Shown here: piece by piece, positions 55,186 through 64,000 of the stretch
Numbering within the stretch: position 1 is the stretch's first letter
Layout of the letters: each line of letters begins with the position of its first letter
Source of the DNA: Incurvaria masculella
Lineage: Eukaryota; Arthropoda; Insecta; Lepidoptera; Incurvariidae
Length of the DNA: 64,000 nucleotides
Reading direction: 5' to 3'
NCBI GenBank assembly: GCA_946894095.1
Contig: OX335651.1
Location: 11,368,501 to 11,432,500 of the forward strand
The notes under the pieces: generated by a model
Database searches by the model: none
The model's input: the letters and a program-made list of their open reading frames with translations, nothing else
Told to the model about the DNA's origin: nothing
Program-made: the position numbers and the translations under genes

Positions 55186-55204
55186 GTGTGTGTGTGTGTG
55201 TGTG
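55186..55204 (+). repeat. (GT)n microsatellite
   Basis: An uninterrupted run of about 9.5 GT units. Confidence 0.95.
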
Positions 55205-55320
55205 ACCATCTGGCACAATCCACCGGCATTTGTCAGCTCGCTAAAAGGTTTCATGCATTGCAAACCTGACATTAATAAAGTATGCACATGCACGGTAAAC
55301 TTGTTCTGAAATCAACAGTG

Positions 55321-55392
55321 AACGATACTGATCAACAGTATCGTTTTGTGTACGATATCTTATTCGGTTATATATTATTTAAGATATCGTAC
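55321..55392. repeat. Two adjacent hairpins
   Basis: Stem 1: 55321-55330 with 55336-55345 (10 bp, 5-nt loop). Stem 2: 55350-55362 with 55380-55392 (13 bp, 17-nt loop). All pairs are exact. Confidence 0.85.
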
Positions 55393-55936
55393 AGACTACA
55401 AAAACTATGCAATCCATGACGTTTAACACCTAGATAATATAGTTCACCTTGTGCCGCTCCGTTGGATTGCGTAATATGTGGACTGTCCCATCTTGTCGAT
55501 ACACTGCAGTTGCCCGAGTGTGGAACACAGACCACGCTCCCAGGACTCATTTTGCGCAAGATGGTCACTGTTCTTCGTGGCTGCCTCCTTTCTAGATATC
55601 TAAAGCAATTGTACCTACCTTAGTATCTATCTTAACGACTGTAGTCCCTTTAAAGTGATAAAACACTGATCACTCTTAGCGCAGTAATAAATATATTAAA
55701 GAATACCGTCGCTTACAGGTGGATAAGATTGCCTTTTCGTTGTACTTTTTTGTCAATTTTAGTTACATAGATAGGATATACCTAGAGCTGTCCTGCCATT
55801 CTGATCGACACGGATAACTCAATAATTTGTTTACTAAAAATGCAGTAACTCAGCTATGTCTGGTAAACTTTGGTAGTCAAAGCTAACTCCCACATACCAC
55901 TTTGTTATCAATTCAAATCATTCAATCAGCTCACTA

Positions 55937-56075
55937 CTACTTGAGTTTAGCCACCCAATATCCAATATCGACTACTTTGGTACGTCGGCGGATTGCCTCG
56001 TTACTCACCATATCCCATAGCGATATTCCCAGCATGGCTCGTTCCATCGCTCGCTGGGCAACTCCGTAAACTAGA
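55937..56075 (-). pseudogene. RTE-type LINE reverse-transcriptase C-terminal fragment
   Basis: The minus strand reads VAQRAMERAMLGISLWD, then MVSNEAIRRRTKVVDIG and WVAKLK. 'QRAMERAMLG.S..D...NE.IRRRT' is a signature of the C-terminal part of RTE-like LINE proteins in insects. About 44 codons survive before stops. Confidence 0.85.
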
Positions 56076-56079
56076 CAGA

Positions 56080-57165
56080 CAACCATCGTCTAGTAAATGC
56101 TTCGATCCAGGAATCGTACAAGTGAACCATTTGCAGACCACGCATTTTGAAATAATCTGCCGTCTGCTGCCGATTGCCTTGTGTAACCCTCATGTGCAGC
56201 GGGCAACAAATGGAATAAAATTTAAATTCAAAGCGAATAATGCGGTAATAAGACCCATCATTCGGGTTGAAGGGGTGGGTGCTTTGAAGTGGATAATATA
56301 ATGCAGAGATTTCAACACTTGATAACTTCTTGAGTTGAACAAAATAAAAAATAGGCAAACGTTAAAATTAAAATTGTGAAACAAGCTTAATATCCGAAAT
56401 AAATTGGAATTCCCTTTGGACATTTTTTCCTTACATACAAAATAATCACTTTCATTTTAGAAACAAATAGCTTATGTAACATTTAAAACGTTTAAGTAGT
56501 CTAGTAGGTATCTTCTACGTAATTGGTCTTACGAATGTTTCACAGCTATATTTTTAATTAGAAACAAAGAAAGAAAATACTTTTACTTTATCCCAACACA
56601 CCATTTAGAACGATTACGAAATTAAACATACACATTTGTGGAGAAAAAAAGGAGCCAGTTCAGGATTTTGTGGAGCAGATCCAACGAGAAAGGGGTTTTT
56701 TCTCGTTGTGAAAATCCCTCTTAATGAGTGAACTACAGTGCTGATTATACGCTGGTCCGCAAAAACGACTAACATAAAATGAAAGCAACAGCTGTTTATC
56801 GTGAGTGAAGAAACATAACACATAAAAGCAGAAAAGACTACATTAAGTAAACCCTTAAAATGATTTCTAGTATAGACGAATTAATAAAATTATTATTAAA
56901 AGGAGTACGTCAGGGAAAAATCTACTTTGCTCAGTTAAAGAAAAACATTAAAATACGATCAGGTCAACTATTTAAAAACACCATACCACAATGCAAATAA
57001 ATCGATTCAATTACACGATACAATTTTGCCTTACATAAAGAACTAAAACATTTTGCATGTGCAATGCCCCCTGCATTTGCAGTAAAGAGAACTTCTCGAC
57101 GAGCACAAAAAAGGGCCAATATAATATAATAATCTTTAAAAGGTATAACGTCATTTATAAGTTAA
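56080..57165. other. Intergenic, no gene
   Basis: AT-rich. A 10-bp perfect hairpin ('caacgagaaa' with its complement) lies at about 56673-56710. Confidence 0.5.
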
Positions 57166-57169
57166 AGGA

Positions 57170-57300
57170 CATTCGGCGTTGGAGCGCAAGAATCCCGGAC
57201 TTGCACGCACGTCTAAAGCTACCGAGGGAAATATTTCTCACCGGAGGGGGCAGATAATTCCAGCACTCGGTTGCGATGTATCTGAAACAGCCATCAAACC
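57170..57300 (-). pseudogene. LINE C-terminal fragment
   Basis: The minus strand reads RYIATECWNYLPPPVRNIS followed by LGSFRRACK, matching the 'Y.A...WN.LP..VR....L..F' ending of Jockey/CR1-type LINE proteins. Confidence 0.6.
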
Positions 57301-58250
57301 CAACGGATACATGACGTGGCACCTTTACTTAATAAGAGGCCCTGGTTATATATCTATGGGAATCCTGTGACTCACTTTTCTTGTATAGATATTAACACCT
57401 TGGTTGTTAACCAATGGTTGTAAACAATGGTTATGGTGATGCTTCTACTACTAACACATCCATTGCTGTTGATAGAAACCACGTAAATCTACTTGGACAT
57501 GAAATTGTAGGTTCACTAATCCATTCTGAAAAAATAAGAAGAATTTAAAGTGAAATGAGAAGGCCTGTTGAAGGCTAAGCCCCGGTTGCACCAAGAGAGG
57601 GCCGAGTTAATCAATGTTCAAACACGTCACTTTTAGTGATCCGCATAGAGTGACGTGTTTGATCATACGTACGTTGATTTTGATTTTTTGTACGTTCGTG
57701 CACTCGGCCCTAAGTCCGCTTATAGATTTCTAAGTAGGTTGGTTTGCTTCTGTTAGCATGTCATAGTCATTGTCAGCATAGTCATTTCAGCATTTTATCC
57801 TGACGAGTTATACGGCAATACGTACTTCTACAATAACCAGTTATAACGGTATGTGGGCAGACTGGGTGGGTTAGCTACGTGGAATTAGTTTTAACAAGGA
57901 AAGTTCACCCTCAGAACTGCGGGTCGGCACGGCACATTGTACGCACGTGAACAGTGTGCTTGGCTATTTAACTGCCGGTTTAAAAGTTACTATATCCTTG
58001 AGAAAAATTACACAGCCGCTTTTTAATATTAATTATGTTTGGTTAATTTTGTAAGAGATTTAAGTTGTGATTACGTATGTTCCGTCACAACATTCTAGAA
58101 GCTCTGTACAATAAATAACAGATCAGAATCAAAACGAACTAAAGCAAAACAATAACATTAAGTTTTGTGGCACGATCGCTCTACCCAAAGCAATTTTGAG
58201 TGCGGTTGGCTTCTGAGTAGGTCCGAATCCTGCCATGGTTCGACCAGCCT
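57301..58250. other. Intergenic with a 13-bp hairpin
   Basis: 'caaacacgtcact' (about 57619) pairs exactly with 'agtgacgtgtttg' (about 57649). 'gggccgagt' and 'actcggccc' (57600, 57710) may be outer arms of the same small element. No gene. Confidence 0.5.
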
Positions 58251-58256
58251 CAAAGA

Positions 58257-58335
58257 TTTCACCTGCAAAAGTAAGGGACCTTTGCAGGTGAAATTACATA
58301 ATTACCAGGTGATTTAACCTGGTAATTATGTAATT
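58257..58335. repeat. Two back-to-back perfect hairpins
   Basis: Stem 1: 58257-58269 with 58281-58293 (13 bp, 11-nt loop). Stem 2: 58292-58310 with 58317-58335 (19 bp, 6-nt loop). There are no mismatches, and the stems share two bases. Confidence 0.95.
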
Positions 58336-58339
58336 TGAC

Positions 58340-59010
58340 AGTTTAATCCCTGCTGGGATGTAATCGATTTGAATGAAGCATAGGCGAAGCAGCAAAACCA
58401 AAATAAAAATTATCCGTGTTTTCAATCCACTTCAATGTATCCGAGCAATATAAGGAAGGCATGACATTTAGTTCCTATCTGCAGTGTTAGGTCTAATATG
58501 TGGTCATCCTTAGTTATGGTATTGAACCATCCATCTCCTCAAAACTACGACAAACACGACCTCTCTTTATGTAGGTACAATCACATAATTTTCCGCGGAT
58601 ATAAACACGACCACGAATGCTACAGAATTAATAAAATACATCCTGCCTTATTAAATTAGAACGTTTTCTCGTAATCTCGATGATACCTTCAAGTCGGCCG
58701 AGATTAATAGTAAGACTATCATTCCCATTTTCTTCGCTACGTGATTCTTCCGTCCGTGGCCGCCAATTAACGTTTTAACAAACTCCACGTTAGGGGAAGG
58801 GCGCGAGCAGCGATATTGCGAAGGCAGCATATAGTCGCGAGACCGCAGAAAAAGTTTGTGAGTTAGCCATTTCACGCGGGCGATTATATGAAAGTTATGA
58901 ACTCGTTTAGCGTGGTTAGCACTCCGTTACACGCCTCTTGGAGCGAACAATGAGCAGTCTGCCGCGCCCAACGACCAAGGAAGGACGGGAGTGGAGACCG
59001 TAACTAATCC
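58340..59010. other. Intergenic, no gene
   Basis: Mixed composition; the minus frame at 58651-58875 has no known domain. Confidence 0.5.
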
Positions 59011-59013
59011 GTT

Positions 59014-59051
59014 AATAATAATATAATAATAATAATAATAATAATAATAAA
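59014..59051 (+). repeat. (AAT)n microsatellite
   Basis: An AAT run of about 12 units, with one imperfection near its start. Confidence 0.95.
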
Positions 59052-59079
59052 ATATTTATTGCAGACAAAGTCCATATTT

Positions 59080-59700
59080 TAACAAACTATAAAACTAATT
59101 ACATATTTAAATTCATTTCACATCATTTGAATATAGCGATGGACACCAGACCAATACTCAAATATTTTTCCGAGTCCACCTTCCAATGCGGCAATTATTG
59201 TACAGTTGTTCGACATGAAAATGCGGTTCCTGAATGAGGCAGTACCTGACGCTACCCTCCAATATTTTGGGCTTATTTTTATTGCAACTCAGCGTCGGTT
59301 AAGAATAAACACCCGTAGAAAAATTTAAATATGAAAGTATGGACTATTTCTAGTGTATGACCGCAAAACTATTTTAATACCTTCCTTAGATTATTTTAAA
59401 AAAACATTTCATACTCCTATTTGCTAGGTTTTGAAGCCGGCGGCATGCGGCGGCGGCTCTTGGAAACTTTGGATAGTTTAGATAATTTATTTTTTGTGAT
59501 AAAAGATCACATATTTATCCAGTGAATAAGCGTGAACAACAAAACAACAGACAAAAATATAGTTTTTAAATCAAAAATATAAATTTCGCTTACTCGCCCA
59601 GCTGCAATGCGAACTCTATTCTGACGCGCATGCAACAATGAACGCAAACGCAAATACATTTGACGGAGGTCGCCTAGATCGTTTGTTTTCTTAACAGTTT
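59080..59700 (-). repeat. Long interspersed repeat, copy 2 (pairs with 41184-41930)
   Basis: Shares ordered blocks with copy 1 ('gcgtcggttaagaataaaca', 'ctagtgtatga', 'catatttatccagtgaata') with small gaps. No frame survives in common. Confidence 0.6.
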
Positions 59701-60424
59701 TTTTATCCTGGACTAAGTTGGCAGCCTTAATCCAACAAATGCGATGTTGCGCGTTCCGAATTCGTAAGCAAGCTGAGCCGGTTGGGAACAAAGGCAACCA
59801 TTGTAGGGGATTCGCTTTTGCCTGGGGATTCAATCCTGTACCGCTACCGTTCTGTTACTGTCATAGTTTTATTATCACTACTACGTGGCTACGCTTTCGC
59901 CAAACTAATAAGTTTCGGTCGCCACTTCCGCTGTTCCTTGCTCTATGGCCGCGTCCGCTTGCTTCATACATGTTATTTACTTTAGTTGGGTTATTATTTC
60001 CTTTATACACATAAAAAAATAAGGATTTTAAGGACTGGGGTTTTTAATATTCCACGGTTATATTTTTCTTCAGAGGGGCGAGTGTCAGTTCGAATGAGTG
60101 TTTAAGCCCTTTTGGTTTTATATATTGTTAGGTTGGGACAATTTTGCAGGATAAAAATGGTGATTTCGGTACGCTTATTTTATGCGCATGATAACATAGG
60201 ACTTTTACTTATTCTGTGACATAGGCATTCGTTTGGTAATATTTCGGAAACACATTTGATTGTTTGGTTGCGTGTTATGTTAATTGTATGCAAGGCAGTA
60301 TGTTAAATTACTCTAGAAGTCACCTTTGGTATAAAATGAAAGGAAATCAGACACGACAATTATGTGCTTACAATACTAACTTAGAGTTCGACTGGTATCA
60401 GATATTTTTTTAACTGCTTATGTT

Positions 60425-60840
60425 AACACTAGCTGCGGTACCCGGCTCCGCTCGGGTCCATGTCCTTTTGGACTGATGTCGAGCTGAATTATTTCCTAGA
60501 TGAAAAGTAGGTAGCCCAAAAGGCGGTCAATAAATATGTTATTTATCTGCTACTTTTTAATCATAACGGGTGGAGCCGATATGCATTAATTAAATAAGAA
60601 ATATTCTAACGTTCCCATTTATAATACATAGCTGAGGTACCCGGCTCCGCTCGGGTCAATGTCGTTTTGGACTGATATCGGGCTGAAACCCAAAGGGCTG
60701 GCCCAAAAGGCTAGTTGAACTACTTTACTAACAGAAGATTAAACAATGTATCTAACAAAAAAAAACTGGATCAAAATCCGTTGAGCCGATGTGGCATGAT
60801 TGAATAAGAAAACATCCAAATACTGCCATTTATAAATTCA
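60425..60840 (+). repeat. Two tandem RTE-like tail units
   Basis: 'tacccggctccgctcgggtc' occurs at about 60439 and 60638, each followed by 'tttggactgat', a 'gggctg' segment, 'gagccgat' and 'atttataa'. Unit spacing is about 200 bp. Minus-strand relatives lie at 35600 and 50650. Confidence 0.75.
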
Positions 60841-60959
60841 GTGGAAGAAATGTACTTGAATATATTGCAAAATATTGGGGCCAATTACTGAATTGTTTTT
60901 TAAAAGCATTTGCCGCCGCGCTGGGGCGATCCTGCACTGGCACTACTACACATTGCCAT

Positions 60960-61080
60960 GGACGGAAAACATGGACATTTTTTATTGCCGGTTCGACCAT
61001 CCATCATTCAGTGCGATGGTACGTAACAACTCGAGCGGGATTCACCCTACAACCTAGGTAGTAAGAAAGGGGAGCTATTT
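60960..61080 (+). repeat. SINE-tail-like fragment
   Basis: 'attgccggttcgaccatcca' and 'cagtgcgatggtac' ... 'caacctaggtagtaag' parallel 34560 and 54150. Confidence 0.5.
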
Positions 61081-61515
61081 TTTACGTGGAATCCGTACCA
61101 CAACCAGCATTAACATCGAAAACGGCCACCCATACAAACCCCGACCGCGCCCATAGGTCCTGTACGTAGATGCAATCCACATATTAATCGAGTGAGTAGT
61201 TCGTAAGTTATGAGCCTTTAATCGCAACAGTCACCCCTCTCGTGATCTAGAGTGATGTACTCTGCCAAATTTCACATGCAGGAGCAGTCCACTTATTGTT
61301 TTGTTATAAATATGTAACCCTCTCTTCTCACTCCTCTGGTAAGTTAGCGTGATGCCTATACGGCTAGACTCAGATACAAACCTCATCTAAATTGGGTAAT
61401 TGGTTCTCATGTTATAAGCATTTCATACTACTGGTCCCCTCTCTGGTAATTTAGCGTGATGCTTAGTAGCCCTAAAATTGCGGAAATAAATCGAGCTATA
61501 CGGAGGTACAATTAT

Positions 61516-61805
61516 CAGCTAAGTATCTGCTTGGCTCCCTGGACTCGATACAGCGTCGGGCCGTGCGTCTTGTCGACGATCCCAAGGTATCCCTAAATTT
61601 AGAGACCCTTCAACTCCGAAGGGATGTAGGTTCTCTCGATGTATTCTATCGTCTTTATCATGGAGAGTGCCCTTCGGAGCTGCACAACGCTGTCCCTCCG
61701 TCCCATTTCTACCACCGCACAACGCGGAACAGGCAGGGTATGCACCCATTCACTGTCGACATTCCCAAAATAAGAACCCACCGATCCTCTATATATTTTT
61801 TCTAT
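61516..61805 (+). pseudogene. LINE 3' fragment, left half, split by mariner
   Basis: Closely matches 21208-21490 of the large LINE: GSLDSIQRRAVRLVDDPKVS, RRDVGSLDVFYRLYHGECPS and VDIPKIRTHRSS. It breaks off in an AT-rich stretch beside the mariner and continues at 63160. Confidence 0.88.
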
Positions 61806-61824
61806 AGATTATATATTATATATT

Positions 61825-63107
61825 TAGGTTGGGGAAAAAGTTTCTTCGCATTTTTTAAGAAAATTCAAAACATTTTTTAATATGGTTTATTTACATTTAA
61901 CTAAAGTATGTAGGTACCATTTTGTTTGATAACTTTTTGCCATCTTGTAGGTAGGGACATGATCCCATTGCTATAGAAATATTGGGACTTCTGATCAATA
62001 TACCGCGACAAGTGGTTTTGGCAGTCCTCTCGTGATGTTAACCTGACACTGCCTAAAGAATTCTGAAGAGACCTAAACAGGTGGAAATATGAAGGTGCAA
62101 GGTCAGGACTATACGGCGGATGCATTAACACCTCCCAGCCAAACTCTCTTAGTTTTTGCTGAGTGGCTAAAGATGTGTGAGGTCTAGCGTTATCATGATG
62201 AAAAACCACACCCCTTCTGTTGATTAATTCCGGCCGCTTTCTCTCAACTTCTTGCTTTAATCTCATCAGTTGTTCGCAGTAGAGTTCAGAATCGATGGTC
62301 CTGCCTGGTGGTAACAGCTCATAATGAATAATGCCCTTCCAATCCCACCACACACACAGCATCACGTTGTTGCGAGTTAACCCGGGTTTCGCCACAGTCT
62401 GTGAAGCTTGACCGGCCTTTGACCACGACCTTTTTCGCACGTTCTTGTCGCACGTGATCCACTTTTCATCACCAGTTATCAGCTTCTTCAAAAATGGTTC
62501 GGTTTCATTACGTCGTAATAAAGAATCACAAATGAGTACACGGTTCATTAGGTTTGTTTCAGTGAGCTCGTGAGGTACCCAAATATCGAGCTTTTTTGTG
62601 TACCCAGTTTTTTTCAAATGCGCCAAAACTGTTTTGTGGTCAATTCCTAGTTCTTCAGCTACGTCGTAACTACTGATATGCCGATCTTGCTCCACTTTTT
62701 CAAAAATGGCATCCATTTTATCCGTAATAGGGCGACCAGAGCGACGTGCATCTTTGACATCAAAATTGCCGGATTGAAAACGCTTAAACCAAATTTGTGC
62801 TACTCTCACAGACACTGCACGAGGTCCATAAACATCGCAAATTTTTTTCGCGGCTTGCGTTGCATTTTTACCTTTTTTGTAGTAAAATTTTAAAATGTAT
62901 CGAATTTCTTCATTAGATTCACTCATTTTGACAGTACGAAAAACAAATGAGAATCACACATTTTCCTAATTTGAATTTGGAATTATGTTCTTTAAAATTT
63001 AAACTTTCAATGATACCAAAACCAGCCAGATACAAATAGTATAGCCAAAGAGATTTTATTACAAGTTCATACATACTATAATGCGAAAAGACTTTTTCCC
63101 CGACCTA
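61825..63107 (-). mobile_element. Full-length mariner element, 1.28 kb
   Basis: Near-matching terminal repeats ('aggttggggaaaaagt' left, 'aggtcggggaaaaagt' right in complement, each followed by 'ttcgcatt' within a few bases) bracket one transposase gene. TA lies at each end. Length and layout are those of a complete mariner. Confidence 0.93.
61901..62926 (-). CDS. Mariner transposase, open but with third catalytic Asp replaced by Tyr
   Basis: An uninterrupted 341-codon frame, the usual mariner length (about 340-350). An N-terminal helix-turn-helix region (TQAAKKICDVYG, VAQIWFKRFQSG) and paired-domain-like part are followed by the linker motif WVPHELTE (116-123). Catalytic DD34D positions: Asp 153 in TGDEKW, Asp 245 in HHDNARPH, and position 280, where 'APSDYH' is expected but APSYFH is read (codon TAT, + strand 62087-62089). 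A single G-to-T change would explain it. DNA binding could persist, but strand cleavage should not, since this Asp is essential in mariner enzymes. It is a single ORF without introns. Confidence 0.92.
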   Translation of the reverse strand: MSESNEEIRYILKFYYKKGKNATQAAKKICDVYGPRAVSVRVAQIWFKRFQSGNFDVKDARRSGRPITDKMDAIFEKVEQDRHISSYDVAEELGIDHKTVLAHLKKTGYTKKLDIWVPHELTETNLMNRVLICDSLLRRNETEPFLKKLITGDEKWITCDKNVRKRSWSKAGQASQTVAKPGLTRNNVMLCVWWDWKGIIHYELLPPGRTIDSELYCEQLMRLKQEVERKRPELINRRGVVFHHDNARPHTSLATQQKLREFGWEVLMHPPYSPDLAPSYFHLFRSLQNSLGSVRLTSREDCQNHLSRYIDQKSQYFYSNGIMSLPTRWQKVIKQNGTYIL

Positions 63108-63159
63108 TTATATATAATTTATATTATTATATATAGTATAATCTATGGAATCGACTCCA

Positions 63160-63285
63160 TACCGATATATTTCCCCCAAAGTCCCCCGGGGTCGTTCAAA
63201 CATGGGGTGAAGGAGCACCTGGCCGGCCGGCATGGTTTTCGTATCCCCCATTGAAAGTTCAAAATACCGCGCTTGGCTTAGTACT
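63160..63285 (+). pseudogene. LINE 3' fragment, right half
   Basis: 'atatttcccccaaagtcccc' ... 'gtcgttcaaacatggggtga' ... 'ctggccggccggcatggttt' continues the 61516-61805 piece (compare 21520-21610). Between the halves lie the mariner and AT-rich filler. Confidence 0.85.
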
Positions 63286-63289
63286 AATC

Positions 63290-64000
63290 TAACAAACAAA
63301 AAATAAGAAACCGTTCAACTGAAACCGTAATATCTTAACAATACGCCTTTAAACAATCAACCTTAAAAGCCTAGACTAATGTGTGTAGCTAGGACACGGC
63401 TAATTGCTAAGTTAGCATACCGCGCGGGTTGGTAGAAACAATACAAACAATTTACGTAAAAAACCTCATACTAATCCGTGTACCACACGACCACGGCGCG
63501 ATGATCTCTGCAACCGCGTCTATCGTTAGCAATCGCGGGAAGCCGACCGGCGAGGGGCGCGGGCAGCATTGCCGATCGCTTGAAGCAATCGGGGACTTTG
63601 GATTTCATCTTCTCCCGAAAGTTGTTCGGACGGCCGTCGACTGCACGAACTTTTATTTTGCTCATTCAAATTGAAAATTTCGTTCCTATTCCGGATTTTT
63701 ACGGAATTCCGGGAATCCTAAGAACGTTTTTGGGCAATTGTGGTAATCGGCAGCGCTGGTAGCCGCTTCGCGCGCTCGCGCGTGGTACCTTCGGCTCTTC
63801 TCGGCAATACTCGGTCCTCGTCGGGTGGCCACCGCCGCCGTCTCGGCCCTCGCCGCGCTATCATTTCGTATCTGACTATTTTTCTTTTTGCAGGGCTCCT
63901 AAGGGTCGTTACGTGATGTTCAATAGCTTAAAGCCTTCCTTAAGAATTAGGCTATCGAATGTAAAAATATGTTTTCAAACCTGACTGGTATTTCCAGAGA
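63290..64000. other. Mixed sequence to the window edge, GC-rich from 63470
   Basis: 63480-63660 and 63745-63860 are GC-rich with short frames on both strands. A CAGGAATC-like scrap lies at 63680-63725. I recognise no gene, though a promoter or exon continuing outside the window cannot be excluded. Confidence 0.4.

Noticed and set aside
59718..60014. 98-codon plus-strand frame
   Set aside because: No domain, and another frame over the same bases is equally open.

Overview
The window looks like insect nuclear DNA, most likely lepidopteran. It is intron-bearing and AT-rich outside exons, and it carries a dense mix of non-LTR retrotransposon fragments, mariner and hAT elements, tRNA-headed SINE-like copies and small inverted-repeat elements. 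Five stretches belong to an interspersed family with the arms 'ccggccaagtgcgagtcgga' and 'gggttccgt', four of them around a central block (GACG repeats in three); that family is common in moth and butterfly genomes. There are no operons, CRISPR arrays, rRNA genes or genuine tRNA genes.

Positions 1-6778 (+) hold the 3' half of the only gene recognised with confidence: an acid sphingomyelinase-like phosphodiesterase of the SMPDL3 type, with a GPI-anchor-like C-terminus. Its last four coding exons (2613-2808, 3736-3869, 5651-5832, 6556-6778) join in phase. The exon before them is not single. It lies in a tandem array of 11 near-identical copies (1 to about 1971), each bounded by its own splice acceptor and donor and separated by only 23 nt. 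Three copies carry the same nonsense codon and the last is truncated. The exon 3 end and donor have also been amplified, as a 40-bp minisatellite, and the head of exon 4 has a partial second copy in the next intron.

From 6.8 kb to the right end I see no second gene that I would defend, only one weak candidate exon near 48.4 kb. The rest is mobile DNA. Main items: a 1.1-kb inverted-repeat element (6.9-8.0 kb); a LINE 3' remnant (9.05-9.47 kb); a 22-bp minisatellite of 22 units (12.66-13.16 kb) followed by a nested pair of foldback elements; a 2.55-kb 5'-truncated LINE with one internal stop (19.13-21.69 kb), inserted in another repeat; an RTE-like tail interrupted by a SINE (22.5-23.0 kb); a TTAA-flanked element with long inverted repeats (25.16-25.52 kb); a mariner fragment (30.2-30.5 kb); two copies of an unusual element packed with ACGTATAAT boxes and flanked by 8-bp duplications (3996-4636 and 35946-36636); a 2.6-kb hAT element with a broken transposase (43.67-46.30 kb); several further LINE scraps; and a full-length mariner (61.8-63.1 kb) whose third catalytic Asp is Tyr and which splits a LINE 3' fragment in two.

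The notable biology is in the phosphodiesterase gene. One exon has been multiplied in a way that lets only one copy at a time be used productively, because the 23-nt spacer, if retained, gives an in-frame stop. Whether this is a real mutually exclusive array, a recent neutral expansion or an assembly artefact cannot be decided from sequence alone.
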